Below, one piece after another: positions 46,598 through 58,500 of a stretch of 64,000 bases of DNA. The DNA lies in assembly GCA_964017045.1 (NCBI GenBank), contig OZ024798.1:28510347-28574346 (forward strand), written 5' to 3'. The notes under the pieces are model-generated. The model worked only from the letters and a program-made list of their open reading frames with translations, had not been told where the DNA came from and ran no database searches. The stretch comes from Omphiscola glabra. Lineage: Eukaryota; Mollusca; Gastropoda; Lymnaeidae. A program made the position numbers and the translations under genes. Within the stretch, counting starts at the first letter, position 1. Each line of letters opens with the position of its first letter.

Positions 46598-49500
46598 ATG
46601 TCGACGGATAACACAGAAAATAAAAGTGAAACAGAACTATTGGAAAAAATGGCAGAGATTTCGACTGCTTCCAGCTCTAGTTCTACCAGTTCTCAATCCG
46701 CTCAGTCGACTCTATCTCAACCATCATTTCACGGTCACAGGTAAAACTAGACAAGTTGAAAACAGGCAAGCCGTAATCACCCATCGGTCTAGTTTTCTTC
46801 CAAGTTATAGTGATTAATACTTTTCATGTAAACCTCAATAATACATCAACATTGTAATGTTGACAGTAATCAATCAGCTTCCTTACTTACTTCCTTACTT
46901 TATAATTAAGTATTTTAATGATGTTTTTCACTTTAGACAAAATTATTATCTCATACTCACGTAGACTTATTTTTTATGTATTTATATATTCCAAAGTATT
47001 ATCTTTTTTAAAAAAACAAACTTGTAAATATTATCCTCGAGACAGTAGGCCTACTTCTATGATATTGTTTAATTTGTATGAATACAAAAAATATTCTGAA
47101 TGAGATAAATTAACAACAAAGTCAGCTTTTATATTGCTATGAAGGGTATAGATATTAATTATTTCTTGATTAAGTTTATGTTCTTCTTTCTTGCATCTTG
47201 ACAAACTGCTTGAATTGATTAAAAATAGAAGCTGCAAAATGATTTTTAATTCATAATATGAAGTTATTATCTAAATAACTTTGTTCATTTATCAGCCGAT
47301 TTCTAAACAAATATTATTTTAATTGTGGTAGTTGTTTTGAAGTTAATGTTTTTATACATTTTTTTTTCAACAGGCACACCATGTCAGGGATATCCCTGGA
47401 CACTACAGCCAAACGTAAGTCTTATGTCAAAGATTTCTGTGTGGCAACCCCTGAGGAGTTTGTTAAAAGCTTTGGTGGAAATGTTGTGATCAACAAGGTA
47501 AATAATACCAATATAAGGTAGAAAATCATAAATTTGTATTATATTTCTTTTATTTGTTAATTTCATTTGATGCCATATACTTGGTATTGCCAAAGCCAGT
47601 GGGGGGGGGGGGGGGGTTAATAGTTGGAGCAAAAGGGGTTCCCCTTTAAAAAAGTAAAATCCATCTTATCTTCTCACTTCTATTTATACCTTAACTTTGA
47701 TAAAGTACAAAAGATACAATATAACAATATACATGATTTTTTTAAAACAATCTAACTAAACGTTATAGGTTACATATAAAAGCTTGTTTATCTTTTTAAA
47801 AAAAGTGCAAGCAATAATAAGACATAACCCCTAAAATTGTTAATGAGCTCAAAGCCATTTGGATTGTTGCAGGTAAAATATTGTCAAAACCAATGTAAGA
47901 AAAACTCTTATCTTGTTGTGTAGTGCCCACATGTATCAGATAAGCCTTTATTATTTTGAAAAAAATGTTTGTAGCAATATATTTATATTATATAGGTTCT
48001 CTTTATTTTAGGTTTTAATTGCCAACAATGGGATAGCAGCTGTTAAGTGCATGCGGTCAGTTAGACGATGGGCGTATGAAATGTTTAGAAATGAAAGGGC
48101 TATCAAGTTTGTGGTTATGGTCACACCAGAGGATCTAAAGGCTAATGCAGGTAATTTGAAATGTTTCCTTAAAAAAGAAATTATTAACTGGCAAATAATT
48201 ATAATGAAAAGGTATGGTAAATGCATTCAGATTTTAGAGAAAAATAAGACTTTTTTTTTCTTTTCTTTCAGAATACATCCGAATGGCTGACCAATATGTA
48301 CCTGTTCCAGGTGGGACAAATAATAACAATTATGCCAATGTTGAACTTATCTTAGACATTGCCAAGAGAATACCAGTTCAAGCAGTCTGGGCAGGCTGGG
48401 GTCATGCTTCAGAGAACCCTAAGTTGCCAGAGCTCTTGCACAAAAATGGGATTGAATTTATAGGTAACTATTTTTGCCTTTAATAGATGAAATGGCTATA
48501 TTCTATACTATTTTCCAGTCTTTAAAAACAACTTTCCTCTATTGTTCTATTGAGAAAAAAAAAGTTAAATAATTGGTAATTTAAAAGTTGTTACAAATAT
48601 CAAGTAATAGAAAATTGAAATTTTGTGCTATTTAAAAAAAAAAAAAAATTGTAACTCTAAACATGCTCATATACAGGTCCACCAGAAAATGCCATGTGGT
48701 CTCTTGGAGATAAAATTGCATCCTCCATAGTAGCACAAACTGCTGGAGTTCCAACATTACCTTGGAGTGGATCAGGTATTCACTTGCATAAATCATAATT
48801 AGCTTCTAAATGTTTTGTGTACAAATTTTAAACCTACAATACATAAAATAAAGCAGTTTAGAATAAATTTATAGAATGAACTTGGTTATTGGGATAAAAC
48901 TAAAGTCTGTCAAATGAAACCAAATGTTCATTACGTTTGAATCGGGAATTTTCTTTGAGATTGTAAAAATATATTATGAGAAAGTTACAAATTGTGATTT
49001 AGGCTTAAATTCAGCTGAATAACTTGAAATGGAACCATATATTTATTAAAGTTATTTCCAATATCTTGACTTGAACTAATATTTTGAACAGGTTTAAAAC
49101 TTGCGCCACATGACATTAAAGGGAAGACTTTGGTAGTACCATCAGATCTTTATCGAAAGGGCTGTACAGCAAATGCTGAAGAAGGATTAGAAGCCGCAAA
49201 AAAGATCGGATTTCCAGTTATGATCAAAGCATCTGAAGGAGGTGGAGGGAAAGGCATTCGCAAAGCTGAAAATGCAGAAGAATTTACTAACTTGTTCAGA
49301 CAGGTAATAATAGAATTTTAAATCTTATCTCTTTGCATCCTTTCATAGAGTTAATCATTCACCATTTTGGCAAAACATTTAAATAGGTAATTCAACTGAT
49401 TTAAAACATCAAATAAATATTTTCTATACAATTTGATTTGAAATTTGTTTCAGAATTAAGTGCTTCATTTATTTTAGAATTTTATTTAGATAGTTAATGC

Positions 49501-52500
49501 CTTGGTTTTGGTAAAAATTACATGAGTTGTAGAAAACTTAATAGTTTTAATTCAAACCTACACACAGGTTCAGCAAGAAGTTCCAGGATCTCCCATTTTT
49601 GTAATGAAGCTTGCCTCTGCTGCTCGTCATCTTGAAGTTCAGTTACTGGCCGACAAATACGGTAACGCTATCTCTTTGTTTGGTCGTGATTGCTCCATAC
49701 AGAGAAGACATCAAAAGATCATTGAAGAAGCTCCAGCAGTCATAGCCAGCCCGGGTGTATTTGAAAAGATGGAAAAGGTAATCATTTATTTAGGAATTTA
49801 TTTAGATTTTAGAGATGTTACCTATGAAGGATGATTGTTTGTTCAAGAATACTTTTAGTTGGATAGCACAAGTATTTAACTGGCTTTCAAGTATGTTTAG
49901 AATAGCTGATAAGATTTAAAATAAGTAAATATTTTCTTAAGTTACAGAAATTTTAAGGAAACTCGGTTTGAAAAATGCAAATTATGAATTTTAAATGCTC
50001 AATTTTTTTAAAAGGAATTATTGAAGTATATTTTAATTGGTTTAAATAAGAATATCTCTATGTATAATAATGAGAACATTTTTCAAATTCTAAATATGCC
50101 AATTTTGTTTGTCTTCTCTTTATTAAATTTATTAAAGGCCGCTGTGACACTAGCCAAAATGGTGGGGTATGTCAGTGCTGGAACTGTAGAATATTTATAT
50201 AATGCTGACGAAGACAGCTTTCACTTTCTGGAATTGAACCCAAGACTGCAGGTTGAGCATCCTTGTACAGAGATGGTAGCTGACATTAATTTACCAGCAG
50301 CACAGCTACAGGTATAACTTTTAATGCCTGCTATCAAAAAATGTAAAGCTTAATTTGTTTATATATTTATAAAACCAAGAACTCACGCATTATTGTTTTT
50401 ATGTTTTTACTAATGTTTTACTAGATGTATGGTGGTGATGAAAACCAGAGCTGGTTGAGGATAATGTAAATGATACAAATGATTATCTTGGTTTGAAAAA
50501 GTATAATAATAAAAGGAAATAGAGATTGAAAGTGAAAGGGACACTCTTCAATACTATTTTACAATGATTAAATGACAATTTTCTCCATGAGGTACATTTA
50601 TTAGTACCGCAAGCCAAATTATAAACCAATAATATGCAACTTGGACATTTAACACTTGGTTACAGATGTTAAACTCATTTCTCTAACAGACAGAACAACA
50701 AATTAAAAATTTGACAAACTCATTTCTCTAACAGACTGAGAACAGCAAATTAAAAATTTGACTTGTGCAGAAGATAATATAATTAACTAGCGAGAACCCG
50801 GCATGTGTTGCAATGCCACTTAAAGAAATAAAGTGTGTTTTAATTATGTTTTTTGAAGTACTTTTTATATACACAATATTTTGTTTTTACCGTCTGGTGT
50901 GTACGCAAATAAATTTATTCTACACACTTGTAGCGATTGATCCACCCATGCAATAGCTATGTTTGAAATTATATTTATATCGCTCATTTAGTACATATAA
51001 ACAAATTTAGGGCCCCGAGCCCCCAACGGAATAATGTAAAATCAATGCCATCCACCCATGCAATAGCCCTGTTTGAAATTATATTTACATAGCTCATATT
51101 AGAGAAAAAAAATGAATTTAGGGCCCCCAGCCCCAAATGTAACATTGTAAAATGTTGAAATGTAAAATGGTTGTACTTATTCAGAAACCTTTTGTGGGCT
51201 TGCACACAACTCACCAAAGTTTTATTGCAATCAGATGAATGGTATAACAGAAATTATATTTAAATAGCTCATATGAGAAAAAAACTTTAATTTAGGCCCC
51301 CGGTCCAAAACTGAATATTGCAAAATGGTTGTACAAATTCAGAAACCTACTAACTTATGTCACACCCAAACAGAAATATCGTTTGTTTGTATTTGATTAA
51401 ATTCCATCCACTCATGCATTAGGTCTGTTCAAAATTATATTTTTATAGCTAATATAATAAAAAAACAAATTTAGGGCCCCCGACCCCAAACGGAATATTG
51501 TAAAATGGTTATACTAATTCATAACCTACTTATTGTGCCACATACTTATTGAAATGTTGCTATTTGTGTATTACTTCAGAAACCTGTTTATTATGTCACA
51601 CCGGAAATTTAATATCCATGTTTATATTTGATTAAAGTTCTATCCACCCATGCATTAGCTCTGTTTGAAATAATATTTATATAGCTCATATAAGAAAAAA
51701 TGAACAAACGACCTCTGGCTCAAAACGGAATAGGCACTCTACTGCTTTAAGTTGTTGTTTTAAAAAAATCTCCCCTGTGAGTTTCAATAGTATGTTCAAT
51801 TTGTTTTTTAATGAAAACTATTTATTTTTAGGTTGCAATGGGCTTACCACTTCACAGAATGAAAAGTATCAGACTTCTTTATGGCTTAGACCCGTGGGGA
51901 GACACTGATATAGACTTTGACAACCCCCATACCAAGCCCAATCCTAGAGGTCATGTGATAGCAGCCAGAATAACTAGTGAGAATCCAGATGAAGTAAGCC
52001 ACTGACACTCAAAAAACCTGATATCTATAAAAATATTTAAAAATTCATATTGGTATTCAACCAACTATAGATATGCTAAAATATATTTTCAGATTTAATT
52101 ATTGTAAATTATTATTAAAGCTTAATATATATAGTGTTATATTGACACAGATTGTTTGTGTCTATTTAATCTATTTTAAAGCTTTATTGCAGTCCAACAC
52201 TTTTATAATTAGTTTATAAAATTCAACATTTAAACTTAATTTAAACTGTTTTTTGGAAACATAATGTCTGAAGTTCTTAATGGAATTTTAAATTTTCATG
52301 TTACTTTTATTGACTTCTTTTCCAGGGTTTCAAACCTAGCTCTGGTACTGTTCAAGAGCTCAACTTTCGCAGCAGCAAGAATGTGTGGGGCTACTTCAGT
52401 GTCATTGCCTCAGGAGGTCTCCATGAGTTTGCTGACTCCCAGTTTGGCCATTGTTTCTCTTGGGGAGAGGACAGAGAAGATGCCAGGGAGTAAGTCATGC

Positions 52501-55500
52501 ATATTCATGGTGAAATAGATTTTTAATAAAGAGAATAGATTCTACAAAAAACCGGGCACATAATTGCATTATAAATTTAAATTATGTTATATTTTAGTCA
52601 CAATGTTTATAGTAAATATTAAGGTAGCATTTATGCTATTCAGTTATTTCAAATGTATTAATCAACAGTGAATATTATATAAAATGGTGCTTTTGTTCAG
52701 AAACCTGGTAGTTGCACTGAAAGAGCTGTCCATCCGTGGGGATTTCCGCACAACCGTGGAGTATCTCATCAAGCTACTGGAAACTGAAACATATCAAAAT
52801 AACAGCATCACAACTGCTTGGCTGGACAAACTGATTGCAGAGAAGGTGCAAGCAGAGAAGCCAGACTTTATGCTGGGTGTTGTGTGTGGTGCCCTGCACA
52901 TTGCCGACCAGGCCATCCTGACCGGGTTCCAAGAGTTTCAGACATCACTGGAAAAGTCAGTCTCAGAAAGTTTATGTTATTAAGTATTTGAATTAAATGA
53001 ATTATGTATTTCTCATCGCATCATTTATCAACTACAGATTAAGTTTTTTGAGGCATGAGTCTGTCCATACAGCAATTAATATTTCACAATTAAATAGTAT
53101 CCACACTCTTACTATGCTTTAAGCCAGGGGCATGATTTAGGAAAAAACTGTATAAACCTGATGTGCCTTCATTATGTCTTTGTGTATATTGTTTTAAAGA
53201 TATCTTTAGAAGTATCCAATTCAGCATTTTAAAATTTGAGGTTAAAAAATGCTTTTTTTTTTAAAACAACAACTTCATAAGGTTTTTCAACTTTCATTTT
53301 GTTAATATTAATTGAAATGCATGATTTCAGAGGACAGATCCAACCATCATATTCACTAAAAAACTCAGCAGATGTGGAGTTTATATTAGAGGGTATCAAA
53401 TACAAATTAAAGGTGTGTATTAGTAGAAAAGATAAGATTTAAAAAAAAAAAAACTTTTGTTACAAGTTGTGTAAGGTTTTCTGAGGAAGAAATTATATTC
53501 CTTTAATTTACATACCATTTTCCTAAAAAAAATTCTGAGGTTTTTATTAGTGCAAAATTTAAGTTTTATAACTGAATTTATTTATATGTTTAATTTTTAA
53601 AAGCCTCTTGTTTATAGAAAGAACATGATGCTGATATTATGGATTGTTCCTTGTATAACTCTTTTTTATAGAAAGAACATGAGGCTGATATTATGGATTG
53701 TTCCTTTTATAACTCTTGTTTATAGAAAGAACATGATGCTGATATTATGGATTGTTCCTTGCATTATAGGTTGTAAAGACAGGACCCAATGGATACTTTT
53801 TACTGATGAACAAAACAACCCTCGACCTTGAGGCCCATCGCTTGAGTGATGGAGGTTTGCTGCTGTCTATAGGTGGGTCCAGCTACACCACATACATGAA
53901 AGAACTCATCAACAGCTATAGAATTACAATTGGAAATCAAACTTGTGTGCTTCAGAAGGACAATGACCCGACAATAATGAGGTAAAAATAACATAAGTTT
54001 AGAAAAATAATTATTTTTAAATTAAAATAGTTCGGTGAAAGAAAATGGGCATTAAATCTTGAGGCCCGAGCCCTTGATAGTCAACATTTGTCTTCAACAC
54101 GTTAGATCCCAATGCTTTTAATATTAATTTTAAAAAAAAACAACTCCTGAAGTCAAACAAACATTTGACAGATCACCGTCTGCTGGTAAACTGATAAACT
54201 ACCTTGTTGAAGATGGGGGCCATGTCTTTGCTGGGGATGTGTTTGCCGAGATTGAGGTCATGAAGATGGTTATGGAGTTGAGGGCTTCAGAAAATGGATG
54301 GTGAGTTAATACATAAACTTATTTTGGTCCGTTATTTTTTTTCTTCACTGAAATTAAACAAATTTTTGTTGTTTTTAACAATTTATTTATCAAATAAAAT
54401 ATTGGCAAAGTTTTCTGCGTAATTTAAGATCTATTCACTCATATTAAAAAAAAATCCTATAAAAATATTTTTAAAAACGTGAATATGCGATTTTCTCATT
54501 AAAAAAAGAGTAAAGTTAAGCACTGAACAATTATATGCAGTAAATCTAAAGATGTACTTAATATAGGATATATCCATCATTTTGTTTTCTATAGTTTGCA
54601 CTACTCCAAGAGGCCTGGATCAGTTTTAGACTCTGGTTGTGTTGTAGCATACCTTACTTTGGATGACCCAAGTAGAGTTCAGATGGTAATCATCTTTTTC
54701 ACTAATAGTGAATATTATTATAAGGGAACTCAAAATATATTCTTATTTTATATATTTTTTAAAAATATATTGAGAGCTGTATTTGCTTATAACAATGATT
54801 CATAAATCTTAAAGAAAAAAATATTGGTAAAGGGAGTAATAGCATGCTTAATGTAGCCATACTTAAAGATGTCATTCGTGCATTAATTTATGTCTTTTAT
54901 CAATAATATTAGTAAGGCTTTTTAGAGATTTTGTTCATAACCTCAACAGGCAAAATTATATGAGGGACCTTTACCTAATCATGAGAATACAGCCACCCAT
55001 GGTGAGAAGCTGCACCAAGTGTTTCAGAAAGCTAAATGTGATCTAGATAATATTCTCTCAGGCTACATCCTGCCAGAGCCATACTTCAAAGAAAGGTTAG
55101 CCTCTACAGTGGAAAGAATGATGAAGTGTCTCAAAGATCCTGCCTTGCCTTTGTTGGAATTGCAGGTATATAAAATTATAAAACTGTTTACTGTCCACTG
55201 ACAAAATAAAACTCTTTGTGAATTTTAAGGAGTAAAAATATAATGCACTAACAAATTTACCAGTAATGTTATGCTTATTTTGTAGTTTGCTTCTAACTGT
55301 CCTAATATTTAGCTATTTATTTTTTGTGTGATTACAATTGTGTTTGACCACACTCTTTAAATATTCTTTACTTTTTATAGGTGTTTATTTTTAAATCACG
55401 ATAGCTGTTGTATTGAAAATAAAATTTAGCAATGCTGTATTTCAGCCATGAATTTATCAAAATTGGTGGGCAAGTTCCTGTTTTTGTGAGATAAAATCTT

Positions 55501-58500
55501 ATAATAGAAATGAGGATTAATCTCAAGTTAGTGAGATGTGACTTTCAACTTTGCAATGTCCCCACAATCTTAAAATGCCATAACTTTACATGTTGCCTGA
55601 TTTTCCTAGGGCCTTATGTTAAGGCAGTGGTCTTAATACAGTTCCTCATATTATGGCGATCTCCAATCACACAATTATTCTCGTACTACTTCATAAATGT
55701 AGAGTTTTTTTTTCTGATGGTCTTGTAGGCGACCCGTGTTGAGAACCGCTGTGTTAAAGTGAAATTAGTTATTTTATGTGTCACTGTGTAAATTAAAAAA
55801 TCTTTTTTTGTTACCTTAGAAATTATTTATAGCCTTGAAACTTTTCTTCTGCAGGATTTAATATCGATGATACAAGGTCGAGTGCCCCAACATGTTGAAC
55901 GATCAATACGTAAACTAATGTCATCGTATGCTAGTAACATAACATCTGTACTGTCCCAGTTTCCTAGTCAACAGGTAAGATTGATTTATTGTTCAAGCTT
56001 GTAATTTAACGCTATCGCAAGTATCAAAAATTTTTGTGTTGTTTCCTGTCAGGTTTATTTGTGGTTTGAGTGATAGATGCAGTGTTGTTGGGTTGACGAA
56101 TGTCAAGTAAAACTTCTATCGCCAAGTTACCAGATTGAAGAGTTTATTTACACTGTACATCAGTTCACTTTAGTAGACTAGGTTTGACTTTACATGACTG
56201 GCGATAGTTTTGTCGAGGAACTAATTCCTGCTAAAAGCACTTTGTCTCTATTCAAAACACACTACAGCTCGAGTAACCTCAAGCTCTCGACAACTCTCTA
56301 ATCATTATCTCTCTCTATCTCTCTATGAGTCACAGTGTATGTACCCACTCAGTTTAAAACACACACACACAGCTTTCATCCAATGGACACAAACGTCCTT
56401 AGGGCATGGACTTTCGCTGCATGTAATTTAAATAGCTCACTTAGCCTATTTATTATGCATTGCCATAACATCTTTCAACCATTGAGACATAACTTTTTTT
56501 TTATTCTATTTAATTACAGCAGCTCACTTGCCCTATTTAATAATAAAAGATTCACTCATGATGCCATGACTTTGACAGCAGGCTCTGACTTCTAGATTTC
56601 CTTTCTGTGTATTTTTTCATGAGCACTAAAAGCAATCAACCCCTGTGGTACTATATCCCATGCAGGGCTTTGGCCTGCCTCACCACTTCCTTCCACTCAG
56701 GCCTGATACTTTTCTTTTCCATGCTTGGATTCACAGCTGCTGTAGATCTTTTTCCACATCATCCATGCATCTTAGCCTAAGTCTGCCTGTGAGTCGTTTT
56801 CCTCTGAGGTTTTGGTGATGCATCCTCTTCACTCCTCTGTCATTTGGCATTCTCTCTTAGTGTCCTGCCCAGCGAAGCCTGCCCTTTTTTATTTTTACTA
56901 CTAGCGTGGGATCCTGATATAGACTGTACAATTCCTGGTTGGTTTGTATTCTCCATCCATATGCACCCTTTGTTGGTCTGTATATGTCCAGGAGAGCTTT
57001 TCCTCTCCCATGATTTTAATAGGTTCTCTGCCGTTTTTGTTACGGTCCAAGTTTCACTTGCATATGTTACAACTGGTCTGTTTACACTTTTATATGTACT
57101 TTTTTCTTTTGTTGTAATGTTATACTTTTGAGTATTTTGTGACTACTATTCTTTCTTTTATATCTGTTAGTAATTCTTTTCTTTAATTTATTAAGTATTC
57201 TAGGAATCGGATTGCTTTTTTTTTACTTGTTCAAAAGTGTAATTCCTAATTTAAATGATTTCATCTTTCTTTTCTTCTCTTAACATAGTCATGTATTTTG
57301 TTTTTTAGTTGCAGTGCTGTGTTTTCTAATTCAATAAAAGCTTTTGATAGGTCTTTACTACTTTTCCCAAACAGTGCTATGTGTTCAGCATATGCAAGAT
57401 ACTGAAGGGGTTGGTTGTAAAGAGTGCCTATTGGTTGTGGGTCTTGGGTTTCCCTCAGAAAGTATCATGTTATTGTTCCTCAGGTGTCAATATGTATGCT
57501 TCTTATAACTCTCTCTCTAATGTTAGGTTAAATAGCATACAAGACAGTGCGTCTCCTTGTCTTTGGCCTCGTCTAATCTGAAATTCCCTTGAATATCCAC
57601 ATTGAACCTTGATTTTGCTTTCTGATTTGTTTAATGTTATATGCATCAGTCTTGTCAGTTTGTTGGGTATGCCAAACTCCAGCAGAGTCTTATATAGATA
57701 TTTTCTTTTGATGCTGTCGTATGCCATTTTATAGTTCACTAGGAGTGGATGTACTAAAAGTAAAGTTTGACAAAATATGTACATTTATAAAAATGTTGTT
57801 ATGGTTTCTTAAAATGAAAATTTCAATTAAATAGTAAAAGCACAAAAATAAAATCAATTTTTTTTCTTCTTTAGATTGCAAGCGTTATAGACACTTATGC
57901 TGCATCACTGACCAAACGAGCAGACAGAGATGTCTTTTTCATGACCTGTCAAGGCATCGTCCAGTTAGTTCAACGCTACAGAAATGGTATCCGGGGTCAC
58001 TTGAAGTCAGTCGTACAAGAGCTTTTGAGGCATTATTTGAGGGTAGAGCTTCAATTTCAACAAGGTGAGTACCTTATTAGTGGGATCTTCAGTTTATTTT
58101 TAAAATACAGTAGTGTGCAATTAGTTTTAAAATAAGTAAATTCACTTAAGTATTGACTTTTAGCAAACTCAAAACATAGACATTTTGTTTTTTTACCTAA
58201 AGACTGTAAATGTGTTAACTTTTAAACATATTGAAATGATTGTAATTAAATGTTAAAATTATCCTATGATGGAACACCACTGTATCTTTTTTTTCTTGTG
58301 TAACAACATATTGAAGTTAAACATTGACTTTCAGGATCCTATGATAAATGTGTCCGCTCAATCAGAGAAAAGAACAAGGAAGATATGTTGGCAGTGGTGC
58401 AGACAATATTTTCACATGTTGCTGTGCAGCACAAAAATGCCATGGTCATCATGTTGATTGTAAGTTTCTAGATTAAAAAAACACCCCCGCTGATGCAAAC

